Shown: positions 28,499-37,627 of the stretch, one piece after another
How positions within the stretch are numbered: position 1 is the first letter of the stretch
How the letters are laid out: each line of letters opens with the position of its first letter
Source of the DNA: Bradyrhizobium oropedii
GTDB taxonomy: Bacteria > Pseudomonadota > Alphaproteobacteria > Rhizobiales > Xanthobacteraceae
Assembly (NCBI RefSeq): GCF_020889685.1
Contig: NZ_JACMYO010000010.1
Coordinates: forward strand, 1-64,000
Length of the DNA stretch: 64,000 nt
Reading direction: 5' to 3'
The notes under the pieces: model-generated
Told to the model about the DNA's origin: nothing
Seen by the model: only the letters and a program-made list of their open reading frames with translations
Database searches by the model: none
Translations under genes and position numbers: made by a program

Positions 28499-29323
28499 CT
28501 AGTCGCGGCGGCTGGCCGCGACCGGGATCTTGTCAGAATCGGTCCGGCTCGCATCCCTGCGCGCCAACAGCCGCTTCAGCGCGGCAACGTTCGCTGAGCC
28601 CTGCTCCGGCGGCAAATCGGCCTTCATGATGGTCTCAGCTTCGGCCTGGCGGCCCTGCAGGCCGACCACGACGGCGAGATTGGTCCGCACCCGCATGTCC
28701 CCGGGTGCGCGCTCCCGGGCGCGGCGCAGCGTCTCCTCGGCCTTCGGCAGGTCCTTCGACAGCAGATAGGACAGGCCGAGATTGGAGAGCACCGACGGAT
28801 CGTCGGGCACGATCTTCAGCGCGCTCGAATAATACTGGCGGGCCTCGTCATGGCGATCGAGTTGATCGAGCACGGCGCCCTGCGCGGACAGGATGCGCCA
28901 GTCCGGGTCTTCCGGGGTGTGGGCGCGTCCGAGCACGTCGAATGCCTGCTGGAAATTGCCGTTGTCGGCGAGCGCCCGTCCATAGCTCGCGAGCAGCGCC
29001 TTGTTGCTGGGCTGTGCCAGTACGGCCTGCTCCATGACCGCGACGGCCTGTGCCCGCTGGCCGGTGGCGCGCAGCGCCCGGGCGTATTTCAGCGCGGCGT
29101 CGGTGTCTTTCGGGTTGGCCCGGACACGCTCGTGGTAGGTTGCGATGTCGCTCCGGGGATCGGCCGGGGCCGGCGTGGCCTCCGCCGTATCGCCCAATGA
29201 CCCGGTGATGTCGGATGGCCCCGAGGTCTGACAGGCGGATAGGCCAATCAGCAGGATGACGGCAGATACCGAGCCGGCGAGATGGCGCACGCGGCCTGGA
29301 GGTCGGGGTAGTTTCTCGGACAT
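28499..29323 (-). CDS. tadD: TadD-like TPR lipoprotein
   Basis: The 274-residue protein begins MSEKLPRPPGRVRHLAGSVS and has a lipobox LIGLSAC. Tetratricopeptide repeats then cover most of the mature part, for example ALKYARALRATGQRAQAVAV and SVLSNLGLSYLLSKDLPKAE. TadD family lipoproteins assist assembly of the Tad secretin. It is convergent with cpaE, with 29 bases between stops. Start chosen at 29323 because the signal sequence begins there rather than at 29362. Confidence 0.85.
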   Translation of the reverse strand: MSEKLPRPPGRVRHLAGSVSAVILLIGLSACQTSGPSDITGSLGDTAEATPAPADPRSDIATYHERVRANPKDTDAALKYARALRATGQRAQAVAVMEQAVLAQPSNKALLASYGRALADNGNFQQAFDVLGRAHTPEDPDWRILSAQGAVLDQLDRHDEARQYYSSALKIVPDDPSVLSNLGLSYLLSKDLPKAEETLRRARERAPGDMRVRTNLAVVVGLQGRQAEAETIMKADLPPEQGSANVAALKRLLARRDASRTDSDKIPVAASRRD

Positions 29324-29462
29324 CAATGAGACTCGGAACAGCGAAGGTTCCGGGATGCTCACAGCTTAACCCTAAGTTCCGGTTAAGGATGCCATCATCT
29401 CGCCGTCATCCGGCCCAGAAGCGGTGCCGGACGCCTGGCGGGAAGTCAGCCTGGCCGCTGGC

Positions 29463-29708
29463 TCAGTCGACGAACTGGGCGCCGAATTCGTGCCCGATCC
29501 GCCAAGCCAGACGGCACTGCCGCGGGCTGCCACTCGAGAGGATGATGGTGAATTCCGGCGGAATCTCGAGATATTCGGCGATCACCTTGACGCCACCCGC
29601 CGAGATGTCGGTAATCATGCAGTCACGTGGCAACGACCCCGTGCCCAATTGAATTTTTGCGACGCTCCGGCACTCGCGGCGTTCGCTCTTGCGGCGATTC
29701 ACAAACAT
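29463..29708 (-). CDS. PilZ domain protein (probable cyclic-di-GMP binder)
   Basis: This small protein is essentially one PilZ domain. It has the RRKSERRECR arginine motif near the N-terminus and DISAGGVKV, matching the (D/N)xSxxG motif that contacts cyclic-di-GMP. From the ATG at 29708 (MFVNRRKSERREC) it has 81 residues; an in-frame start at 29771 would add 21. Location beside a pilus cluster fits a surface-behaviour role, but that is inference. Confidence 0.78.
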   Translation of the reverse strand: MFVNRRKSERRECRSVAKIQLGTGSLPRDCMITDISAGGVKVIAEYLEIPPEFTIILSSGSPRQCRLAWRIGHEFGAQFVD

Positions 29709-29988
29709 TCTGATCCCCACGCCTTTCTGGGCAACTTCTTGGCTGGACAGCTTTCTCGTTCCTACCGTCATAGCCGGGAAAGATTGGAAACTGCCTAGCG
29801 GAACCAATCGCAATTTAGCGGTCCCGTTCGAGAATCATTTACCGGGCGTACCCGTCGCCATCCCGTGTGGAACCAGGCGCTTGGCCAAAGGATTGAAGGA
29901 GTTCCGATCCGACCATGGCTGCATCATGAGGCAGCCCCGATCGTTCCGATCGCCTTCCGCAACCGGTTTCAACGAGAACAAAAAGGGG

Positions 29989-30016
29989 TTGATATCGGGT
30001 CAGTTGGCTCTATAGC
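29989..30016 (+). promoter_or_regulatory. Sigma70-type promoter candidate upstream of Na/Pi cotransporter gene
   Basis: TTGATA (29989-29994) and TATAGC (30011-30016) are separated by 16 bases, ending 41 bases before the ATG at 30058. Both hexamers are close to the alphaproteobacterial housekeeping consensus. Confidence 0.4.
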
Positions 30017-30057
30017 GTGATCCCTTCGACTCGAATTCGCCGGGATATCCAGGAAGT

Positions 30058-31740
30058 ATGGGAAGTCTAGTTCTGCTTGATCTGATGGGGGGCGTCGCCC
30101 TCCTGCTGTGGGGCCTGCACATGGTCCACAGCGGGATTCTGCGTGCCTTCGGGCCCGATTTGCGGCTGTTGCTGGCGAGGGCGCTGAGCAACCGGTTCAC
30201 CGCCCTTGGCGCCGGCCTCGGTCTGACTGCCCTGCTCCAGAGCTCGACCGCGACCGCCCTGATCACCAGTTCCTTCGCGACCGAGGAGATCGTGAGCCTG
30301 GTGCCGGCGCTCGCGATCATGCTCGGCGCCAATATCGGCACCACGCTGATCGTGCAGGTGCTGTCGTTCAACATCGCAGCCGTAGCGCCGGTGCTGTTCA
30401 TCACAGGCCTCGTCGCATTCCGCAGCGGGCCGCGCTCCCGGATCAAGGATCTCGGCCGCGTCTCGATCGGCCTCGGCCTCATGCTGCTCGCGCTGCACAT
30501 CCTGCTCGATACGATGGCGCCCGCCGAGAATGCCCCGGGCGTGCGCGTGTTCCTTGGCGCGATCACCGGCGATCCCGTGCTCTGCATCCTGATCGGCGCT
30601 GTCGTCACCTGGCTGGTCCACTCCAGCGTCGCCAGCGTGCTGCTGGTGATGTCGCTGGCCTACTCCCAATTCATCTCGCCCTATGCCGCGTTCGCGCTCG
30701 TGCTCGGTGCCAACCTCGGCAGCGCCATCAATCCATTGATCGAAGGCGCTCGGCGCGACAATCCGGCAAGCTACCGGCTGCCGGTCGGCAACCTCGTCAA
30801 CCGCGTCGTCGGCATCCTGCTGGTGGCGCCGTTCCTGCGCCCGATCACGGAGACCATCTACGCCTGGCAGCCCGATCTCGCCAAGGCGACCGCGCTGTTC
30901 CACATTGCGTTCAACGTTGCGACTGCGCTGCTGTTCATCGGCGTGCTCGACCACATGGCGCGTTTGCTGGAGCGTTTGTTGCCGAAGCGGGCACAGGAGA
31001 CCGATCCATCTCGCCCGCGCTATCTCGACGAGAGTGCACTGGAGACGCCGTCGCTCGCGCTGGCCGATGCGGCCCGCGAGGTGCTGCATATGGGCGACCA
31101 CACCGAGGCGATGCTGCGCAAGGTCATGACGGCGATGATGACCAATGATCGCGCCATCGTCGACCAGGTCTCGAAGATGGACAACACCGTCGACCATCTG
31201 AACGAGGCGATCAAGCTCTACGTCACCAAACTCACCCGCGGCAGCCTCGACGAGCGCGAGGGGCAGCGCGCCATGGAGATCGTTTCGTTCGCGATCAATC
31301 TCGAGCATATCGGCGACATCGTCGACAAGAATCTGAGCGAGCTCGCGACCAAGAAGATCAAGCACCGCCTGCAATTCTCTGCCGAAGGTGCCGAGGAATT
31401 GTCGGCATTCCACAAGCGCACGATCGACTCGCTGCGGATGGCGTTCGGCGTCTTCATGTCAGGCGACGCCAACGAGGCGCGCAAGCTGCTTACCGAGAAG
31501 GCTGCGCTGCGCGCGGCTGAATTGGCCGCCGTCGAGCGCCATCTGGAGCGCCTGCGCGAAGGCCGACCCGAGACCATCGAGACCACATCGCTGCATCTCG
31601 ACGTGCTGCGCGACCTTCGCCGCATCCATTCGCACATCTGCTCGGTCGCCTATCCCGTGCTTGATGCCGCCGGCGAGACCGCCGCTGATCGTGAGAATGC
31701 GGTCGACGCAGCCGAGCTTCCTGCACACGGGCGGCTTTAA
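30058..31740 (+). CDS. Na/Pi cotransporter family protein with C-terminal PhoU domain
   Basis: The 560-residue membrane protein has two inverted Na/Pi-cotransporter repeats, each with the QSS-type signature (LLQSSTATALITSS in the first, WLVHSSVASVLLVMS in the second). A cytoplasmic helical PhoU-like domain runs from about residue 340 (ADAAREVLHMGDHTEAMLRK, then NLEHIGDIVDKNLSELATKK). Related YjbB/NptA proteins move phosphate, probably with Na+. No pho regulator adjoins it. Confidence 0.9.
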   Translation: MGSLVLLDLMGGVALLLWGLHMVHSGILRAFGPDLRLLLARALSNRFTALGAGLGLTALLQSSTATALITSSFATEEIVSLVPALAIMLGANIGTTLIVQVLSFNIAAVAPVLFITGLVAFRSGPRSRIKDLGRVSIGLGLMLLALHILLDTMAPAENAPGVRVFLGAITGDPVLCILIGAVVTWLVHSSVASVLLVMSLAYSQFISPYAAFALVLGANLGSAINPLIEGARRDNPASYRLPVGNLVNRVVGILLVAPFLRPITETIYAWQPDLAKATALFHIAFNVATALLFIGVLDHMARLLERLLPKRAQETDPSRPRYLDESALETPSLALADAAREVLHMGDHTEAMLRKVMTAMMTNDRAIVDQVSKMDNTVDHLNEAIKLYVTKLTRGSLDEREGQRAMEIVSFAINLEHIGDIVDKNLSELATKKIKHRLQFSAEGAEELSAFHKRTIDSLRMAFGVFMSGDANEARKLLTEKAALRAAELAAVERHLERLREGRPETIETTSLHLDVLRDLRRIHSHICSVAYPVLDAAGETAADRENAVDAAELPAHGRL

Positions 31741-31759
31741 TCGAACGCGCCTTCGAAGG

Positions 31760-33568
31760 TTACGTCGGCGGCCCGTGTTCGGAGCCAGGCTGCCGCCGCG
31801 GAAACGCGGAGGCCGCAGCGAGTTGGTCGATGCTGTCCCGCTGGCGATCGAAAGCTCCAAGGAGTTCGCCTTGCAGCAGCCGGCCGCCTGACAATTTCAT
31901 CCGAAGCGGATCGACGTTGCGGCCGTTGATCCGCACCTCATAATAGAGATGCGGACCGGTCGAGAGGCCTGTCGATCCGACATAGGCAATCGTCTCGCCC
32001 TGACGAACACGGTCGCCGATCTTCAGTCCGGGCGGGAAGCTCGCAACATGGGCATAGGTCGTCTCGTAGCCACGATCGTGACGCACGCGGATGTATTTCC
32101 CATAGCCGCGTTCGTACCCTTCGGTCTCGACGACGCCGGCGCCCGCAGCCGCGATCGGCGAGCCGTAGGGCGCGGCAAAATCGACGCCTTCATGGAAGCG
32201 GCGGTCGCCAAGGATCGGATGAATCCGCCAGCCGAAGCCGTCGCCGAGGCGCCCGCTGACGACCGGCTTGCGCAATAGGAATTTGGTAATGGACTGGCCG
32301 CTCTCATCATAGAAATCAGAGCTGCCGTCGTCCGGTGCAGTGAAGCGATAGTACCGGCGGGTCTGCCCGCGCACCGTCAAGTCGATGAAGACCAGCTCGG
32401 GCTGGCCAATGTCGTTGGGAGCGTAGATGATCTCGGCCACGTCGGCGTCGCCGAGCGGCTCGTCGAGGTCGAAATCGCGGCCGCACAGGCGCATCAATTC
32501 GGCAACGATCCCCTCGTCGACGTGATTGGAGCGTGCAAGCGCGTTAAGCCCATCTCGTAGCGTTTCGCCGGGGACGGCGTGTGCGTCGATCGACTGACGC
32601 AACGCACTCTCGCTCCGCGAGGAGCTGCCAGGCTGCTCCGGCGCGATCGCCTGATATTCGCCGCCATCGGTGCGACCGACCGCCGTCACGCTGGAGTCCG
32701 CCCGTTCGATCGACACTTTTGCGACGTGACCACGTGGCGAACCGGCCTCTCCGCTCTGCTCGACGATCGTGATCTTCTCGCCGCCGGACAGGGCCGCTTG
32801 CGTGCCAGGCGACGGGAAAGCGGCAAGAACGGCTGGCGCGTCCTCCGCAGCCGCGGTCAACGCCCGCAGAATGGCAGACAGCGTGTCACCGGCTCTCGCG
32901 ATAATGACGTGTCGTTGGTGGCGCGACGACACGGGAGACTTCGGCAGGCTGGTTACGTTGACGGCGTCACCGATCGAAGAAGGCGGCTGCGGCATGGCTT
33001 CATCAGCAGCATAAGCGCTGGTGCCGCCCGGCAGCCCGCGGCGGGATGGACCGGCCCGGATGATGGGCGGCAACTCCGACAGCGCAGCGCTTGGCGAGTT
33101 TGCTCGCTGCTGGTCCTTGCTGTCTCCCGGTGCATCGCGATGGTCCGGTTGTGGCTGGGGGGCGATCTCCGCGAGTCGGGCTGACACCCGCGTGAATGGA
33201 CGGACCGAACCCGTATCGCTCAACTGCTCGATCTTGAGCGCGGTGGAATTGCCTTGCGAGTCGTGCCTCCGATCCAGACGATCGCCACGCCGCGCTTCGT
33301 CAACCACCTGCCCCGCAAAGCGCGGCAGCGAAACGACCGGGGATGCTGCGAACCGCGTGCGATAGCCGAACGCGCCGCGAAGCGCGCCACCAAGGAGAAC
33401 GAGGGCGGCGGTCCCGATCAGAACCGTCCCCGCGATCCAGCGGATGTTGACCGCGCGCCGGTCCGGCACACCGCCCTCGCCGGTCAGCGGCGGCGCGTCA
33501 GGCAGCGGAACATCGCGGACAATAGATCGATAACCACCCGCTTTGGTCGCTTCGCCACGGCTGGTCAT
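31760..33568 (-). CDS. M23-family peptidase-like envelope protein with altered zinc motif
   Basis: A 602-residue protein with an N-terminal membrane anchor (IAGTVLIGTAALVLLGGALR), a LysM/OapA-like segment (HVIIARAGDTLSAILRALTA), and a C-terminal LytM/M23 domain: FHEGVDFAAPYGSPIAAAGA, YETTYAHVASFPPGLKIGDR, and TGPHLYYEVRINGRNVDP. M23 proteins cut peptidoglycan cross-links or, if degenerate, activate amidases. The HxxxD pair is present, but the usual HxH motif reads HLY (31943-31951), losing a predicted zinc ligand. ATG at 33568 follows GAGGGG; a TTG lies one codon upstream. Confidence 0.85.
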   Translation of the reverse strand: MTSRGEATKAGGYRSIVRDVPLPDAPPLTGEGGVPDRRAVNIRWIAGTVLIGTAALVLLGGALRGAFGYRTRFAASPVVSLPRFAGQVVDEARRGDRLDRRHDSQGNSTALKIEQLSDTGSVRPFTRVSARLAEIAPQPQPDHRDAPGDSKDQQRANSPSAALSELPPIIRAGPSRRGLPGGTSAYAADEAMPQPPSSIGDAVNVTSLPKSPVSSRHQRHVIIARAGDTLSAILRALTAAAEDAPAVLAAFPSPGTQAALSGGEKITIVEQSGEAGSPRGHVAKVSIERADSSVTAVGRTDGGEYQAIAPEQPGSSSRSESALRQSIDAHAVPGETLRDGLNALARSNHVDEGIVAELMRLCGRDFDLDEPLGDADVAEIIYAPNDIGQPELVFIDLTVRGQTRRYYRFTAPDDGSSDFYDESGQSITKFLLRKPVVSGRLGDGFGWRIHPILGDRRFHEGVDFAAPYGSPIAAAGAGVVETEGYERGYGKYIRVRHDRGYETTYAHVASFPPGLKIGDRVRQGETIAYVGSTGLSTGPHLYYEVRINGRNVDPLRMKLSGGRLLQGELLGAFDRQRDSIDQLAAASAFPRRQPGSEHGPPT

Positions 33569-33767
33569 CAACGCCCCTCATGCTATGGCGCATGATCTCA
33601 GGATGCCGCCACGCCAACGACAAGGCGTAGATGCCATACGCCTTAAGGCGAATGTTTGACCGCCGTTCAGATTCGGTCGCAATTGATGCCGAGCTGAACT
33701 CGATGCTGGAATTTATCGAAATTGCAGGAAGCCCAGCGTACCGCTCGCCGCGCGGCGACCGCTGGGA

Positions 33768-34106
33768 TCAGTTCTCGAGCGTCTTCGACCCGCGTCCGCG
33801 GTTCTTCAGGATCAGCATGATGTTGCGGATGTAGATCAGCGTCGCGAGACCCTGCCCGATGATGATGACCGGCTCACGCTTGGCGAGCCCGTAGATCAGC
33901 GTCATCAAGCCGCCGCCCATCGAGAAGAACCAGAACGCCATCGGCACCACGCTCTGGCCGGCGCGCTCGCTGGAAATCCACTGCACCAGGAAACGCGCGG
34001 TGAACAACAGTTGCGCGACGAGGCCGAACGCCAACCAGAAATCGAACTTGGCGACGAACGTGTCGTAAAAATAGGCGCTCAGCGCCTGGCCAAACTGAAT
34101 CAGCAT
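33768..34106 (-). CDS. LAB_N (lipid-A-disaccharide synthase N-terminal) domain membrane protein
   Basis: This 112-residue protein has three predicted membrane helices and the LAB_N signature: FDFWLAFGLVAQLLFTARFL, VQWISSERAGQSVVPMAFWF, and GLATLIYIRNIML. Stand-alone LAB_N proteins often sit beside polyprenyl-phosphate glycosyltransferases, as here; a role in moving or presenting lipid-linked sugars is suspected, not proven. Start and upstream stop overlap as TGATG, so it is translationally coupled to the GT2 gene. A GTG at 34109 is a weaker alternative. Confidence 0.85.
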   Translation of the reverse strand: MLIQFGQALSAYFYDTFVAKFDFWLAFGLVAQLLFTARFLVQWISSERAGQSVVPMAFWFFSMGGGLMTLIYGLAKREPVIIIGQGLATLIYIRNIMLILKNRGRGSKTLEN

Positions 34107-34939
34107 CACTTCACCTCGGTAGCGACCGGCGCTTCGGCGACATCAGTCACCTCAGTGACGACCGGCGTCGGCTTCTTGCGGCGGATCAGCCACCACACGC
34201 CGGCAAGATCCATGATCCCGATCCAGAGCCGGTCGAAGAATCCGTAGTTCGACACACCGGAATGGCGCGGGCGGTCGACGACATCGACATAGGCAATCGC
34301 GAGCCCCTCGCGGCGGACCAGCGCCGGAAGGAAACGATGCAGCCCGTCGAAATAGGGCATCGCCAAAAACACCTCGCGCGGAAACGCCTTCAGGCCGCAC
34401 CCGGTGTCGCGGGTGCCGTCGCGCAGGATGATCCCGCGCACCGCATTGGCAATGCGCGATTGCAACTTCTTGAAACCGGTGTCCTTGCGCCCCACGCGCT
34501 GGCCTGCGGCGAGGCCGACCCGGCCATTGCCGCTTTCGATCGCCGCGATCAGGTCCGGCAGGAAGGCCGGATTGTTCTGACCGTCCCCATCGAGCGTTGC
34601 CACGATCACGCCGCGCGCGGCGCGCACGCCACTGCGCACGGCGGCCGACTGGCCCGAAGAGACGGTGTGGCGGAGTTGCCGGAGATTGGGCCGCTGGGCC
34701 ATGATCGCGCCCAGCCGCTCGCCGGTCGTATCCGTCGAGCCGTCATTGACGTAGACGATCTCGTAGGCCCAGCGTCCGTCGAGCGCAGCCGCGATCTCGG
34801 TGATCAGCGGCGCGATATTGTCCGCCTCGTTGCGCACAGGCACGACGATGGAAACGGCGACCGGCGTCTGGTCGGAAGCAGGCAAATCGGCACTCGTGGT
34901 TGGTGTTGTCAGTGGCTGGAACCCGCCCGATCCGGCCAT
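34106..34939 (-). CDS. Family 2 glycosyltransferase, dolichol-phosphate-mannose-synthase-like
   Basis: The 277-residue cytoplasmic GT-A enzyme has VSIVVPVRNEADNIAPLITE, YVNDGSTDTT, and the metal/nucleotide-binding VATLDGDGQNNPAFLPDL. The later IRDGTRDTGCGLKAF-like region (ILRDGTRDTGCGLKAFPREV) is typical of DPM1/ArnC types. It should load a sugar onto a polyprenyl phosphate for the GT39 enzyme two genes upstream. Start set at 34939 (MAGSGGFQPLT), since upstream residues overlap the neighbour and lack family character. The C-terminal 25 residues are low complexity. Confidence 0.87.
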   Translation of the reverse strand: MAGSGGFQPLTTPTTSADLPASDQTPVAVSIVVPVRNEADNIAPLITEIAAALDGRWAYEIVYVNDGSTDTTGERLGAIMAQRPNLRQLRHTVSSGQSAAVRSGVRAARGVIVATLDGDGQNNPAFLPDLIAAIESGNGRVGLAAGQRVGRKDTGFKKLQSRIANAVRGIILRDGTRDTGCGLKAFPREVFLAMPYFDGLHRFLPALVRREGLAIAYVDVVDRPRHSGVSNYGFFDRLWIGIMDLAGVWWLIRRKKPTPVVTEVTDVAEAPVATEVK

Positions 34940-34952
34940 CGGGCGACCGCTT

Positions 34953-35798
34953 TTATGGGGCGAATGCGCTCCCCGCAACCCCTTTAAGGCGCCCTTCCGA
35001 CGGTCCCGGCAGCGCCACAACGGTCCCATCGCGATCAATGGCGAAACCAAGGCGGCGGGCCGCGAACCAGTAGCGCACGATCATTGCGCCGATCACGCCG
35101 ACCAGCGCGCCCGCCACCACGTCGCTCGGGTGATGAGCCAGCAGTACCAGCCGTGTCGCGATGATGATCAGCGCATAGACCAGCATCACGCCCCGTGCCC
35201 GCGGCCATACTGCCGACACGGCGAAGGCCAGCGCGAACGCAGTGATCGAATGTCCCGACGGAAAGCTCGAATAGGCCTCGGTGCCGGCGAAATGCTGGAA
35301 GTTGAACGCGTTGGCCTTGCCGCCGACAAAAGGCCGCCCGCGGCCGACGATCCACTTGATCAGTTCACCGACCGCGACCGACAGCACGATCGACAGGAAC
35401 AGGTACTGCAGCCGCGTTCCGAGGCCGAGCAACGTCGCGCGCGGCACACCGCGCAGTGCAGGCGCCGCCAACGCCACCGCAATCAGCAGCAGGCCGAGCG
35501 CGCTCAGCACATACTCGTCCTTGCCGAAATCGGTGAGCACTTTCACCCACCAGAGACCCGGGGTACCGCGTGGTGGCATCAGGCTGATCTCTGCGACATC
35601 GACCACATACATCAGCGTGACGATCACGCCGCCGACGATGACGACGAGCAACAATGCGTGGCGCGCGGAGCGTCGCGCCGCCTCGGCCCGGCGCGAATGC
35701 GACGGCGCGCGCACCAGCTGGGCAAAGGACAGCCAGACCAGCGTCAGCAATCGTCCGAAATAATTGGCGGAGTCCGGAATGGCGGGCGGCGCCGGCAT
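34953..35798 (-). CDS. PAP2-family membrane phosphatase
   Basis: The 281-residue protein carries all three phosphatase motifs: KWIVGRGRP (KxxxxxxRP type), SSFPSGHS, and TRLVLLAHHPSDVVAGAL, among about six membrane helices. PAP2 enzymes dephosphorylate undecaprenyl pyrophosphate, phosphatidyl phosphates or lipid A phosphates. Between GT39 and GT2 genes it may recycle carrier lipid or trim lipid A phosphate. The ATG at 35798 is one base past the GT39 stop. Confidence 0.88.
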   Translation of the reverse strand: MPAPPAIPDSANYFGRLLTLVWLSFAQLVRAPSHSRRAEAARRSARHALLLVVIVGGVIVTLMYVVDVAEISLMPPRGTPGLWWVKVLTDFGKDEYVLSALGLLLIAVALAAPALRGVPRATLLGLGTRLQYLFLSIVLSVAVGELIKWIVGRGRPFVGGKANAFNFQHFAGTEAYSSFPSGHSITAFALAFAVSAVWPRARGVMLVYALIIIATRLVLLAHHPSDVVAGALVGVIGAMIVRYWFAARRLGFAIDRDGTVVALPGPSEGRLKGVAGSAFAP

Positions 35799-35799
35799 G

Positions 35800-37464
35800 T
35801 CACTCCGTTCCTTCGGAACGGAAGACCGCAATCGAGACCGCCTTGCCCTGCGAGATGTTGTAGCCCTCGATCCGCACCGGCGCGTTGTAGCGCAGGCCGA
35901 TGGCCTCGGCGCGCTGCACGAAGGCGCGCTCCGAGCGCTGTTCGATCAGCGCGAAGCGGCAGGAGCCCTGCCCGAGGAAATCCGCGGCACCCGATCCGTC
36001 GGTGAGCAGCGTCGAGGTATCGGTCATGAAGACGAGGCTCGGTTCATGGAAGCCGGCGGCCGCCGCCTTCGGGCCGACGCAGGTCACGTTGCGCAGGGCG
36101 CGCGCGACCTCCTGGCTCGGAAACACCGTGGTGAGCCGCGGCAGCACCACGCCATAGGTTGCTCCCGCCATCAACGCCGCGGCGATCACCGCATTGAGCA
36201 GCGACCGCTCGGCACGGCTGTCCTCGAACATCCACCACGCGATCAGGCCGAACACCATCGCCACGGCGAACAGCGGCCAGGCCGGAAACAGCGGCTGATG
36301 GATCGCCTTGATCGCGCCGACGATCACCAGCACCGCGCCGAACGCGGGGATCGCAAACCACCAGGCGGCGGCGCGCAACAACCAGGGAGAGCGTGACAGC
36401 ACCCGCCGCTCCAGCGCGCCCACGGTCAGGATCGCGATCGCCGGATAGAGCGGCAGCACGTAATGCGGTAGCTTGGTCAGCACCGCCTCGAACACGATCC
36501 AGGACGGGATCAGCCAGGCCAGCAGGAACTGGGCGCCGGGCTCACGGCGCGCGCGCCAGATCGCAGGCGCCGCCATGCCGGCGAGCGGTGCGCCGGGCCA
36601 GAACGTGATCCAGAACAGCAGCAGATAGAGCCCGGGCGGCGCGCCGTGGGATTCCTGCGCGCCGAGCTTGCTCAGCATGTCGCCGCCGACCGAGTCGGCA
36701 AAGAAGGCGTCACCCGCGCGCAGGAAGATCAGCACGAACCATGGCAGCACCAGCACCAGGGTCCACATCAGACCCCAGACCGGGCGCATGCGCCAGAACC
36801 AGGCCGCCGAGCGATCGAGTATCGCAACCCCGGCCATCGCGAGGCCGACGAACATCAGGATCAGCGGCCCCTTGAGCAGGATGCCGACCGCGAGCGCCGT
36901 CCAGAAGACCGCCGGCGGGCCCCATGATGGATGCGCCGGATCCTCGCCGCGCTGCCAGGAGATGTAGACTCGCGCCATCGCACCCATCGCGGCGGTGACC
37001 GTCAGCAGCAGCATCGCGTCGGTCTTGGCCAATCGCGCCTCGACCCCGAGCAGCACGCAGCTTGCCATCATCAAGGCGGCCAGCACCGCGCCCTGTCGTG
37101 TCACGAAGGCGAGCGCCGTCCAATAGGTGAGTAACACCGCGCCGATCGCCCCGATCAGGGACGGCAAGCGGTAGACCCAGATGCGGACCTGGGCGCGCGG
37201 CACCCCGAGCGCGGAGACGGTCTTCAGCGCCGCCGCCTGCATCCAGTAGATGCCGACCGGCTTCTTGTAGCGGACGTCGTCCTGGAAGCGGATGTCGACG
37301 AAGTCGCCGCTCTCGACCATCTGTTTAGTCGCCTGGGCAAAGCGGACCTCGTCGCGGTCGATCGGCGGGATGGTGAAGAAGCCCGGCAGGAACAGGACAA
37401 GACAGGTCAGCGTCAGGAACAGGATCGAACGCCATTGGCTGGCCGTTGCGAACTCGAACGCCAT
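35800..37464 (-). CDS. Family 39 glycosyltransferase, ArnT-like
   Basis: The 554-residue integral membrane enzyme belongs to the ArnT/PMT family. It has the periplasmic catalytic loop PPIDRDEVRFAQATKQMVES (DE pair), the YKKPVGIYWMQAAALKTVSA helix, about 11 further membrane helices, and the late FEAVLTKLPHYVLPLYPAIA motif. Such enzymes move sugars from polyprenyl phosphate to lipid A or core. First gene of the four-gene block GT39, PAP2, GT2, LAB_N, all tightly spaced. The sugar is not predictable; rhizobial homologues include the Rgt galacturonosyltransferases. Start chosen at the ATG at 37464. Confidence 0.88.
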   Translation of the reverse strand: MAFEFATASQWRSILFLTLTCLVLFLPGFFTIPPIDRDEVRFAQATKQMVESGDFVDIRFQDDVRYKKPVGIYWMQAAALKTVSALGVPRAQVRIWVYRLPSLIGAIGAVLLTYWTALAFVTRQGAVLAALMMASCVLLGVEARLAKTDAMLLLTVTAAMGAMARVYISWQRGEDPAHPSWGPPAVFWTALAVGILLKGPLILMFVGLAMAGVAILDRSAAWFWRMRPVWGLMWTLVLVLPWFVLIFLRAGDAFFADSVGGDMLSKLGAQESHGAPPGLYLLLFWITFWPGAPLAGMAAPAIWRARREPGAQFLLAWLIPSWIVFEAVLTKLPHYVLPLYPAIAILTVGALERRVLSRSPWLLRAAAWWFAIPAFGAVLVIVGAIKAIHQPLFPAWPLFAVAMVFGLIAWWMFEDSRAERSLLNAVIAAALMAGATYGVVLPRLTTVFPSQEVARALRNVTCVGPKAAAAGFHEPSLVFMTDTSTLLTDGSGAADFLGQGSCRFALIEQRSERAFVQRAEAIGLRYNAPVRIEGYNISQGKAVSIAVFRSEGTE

Positions 37465-37627
37465 GAACAGCCTGCGGCTGGAATGCGCAGGTTTTACAGA
37501 CTGTTGCCCTGCTCCGAAGCGCCGGGGTTGGAGGCTATCCACCATGGGTTTCGCATACGATGAAACCGCACCGCAAACAACCGTGCTGTTCCGCTTTCCA
37601 ACGGTGCCGTTCCGCTTTCCCGCACGA

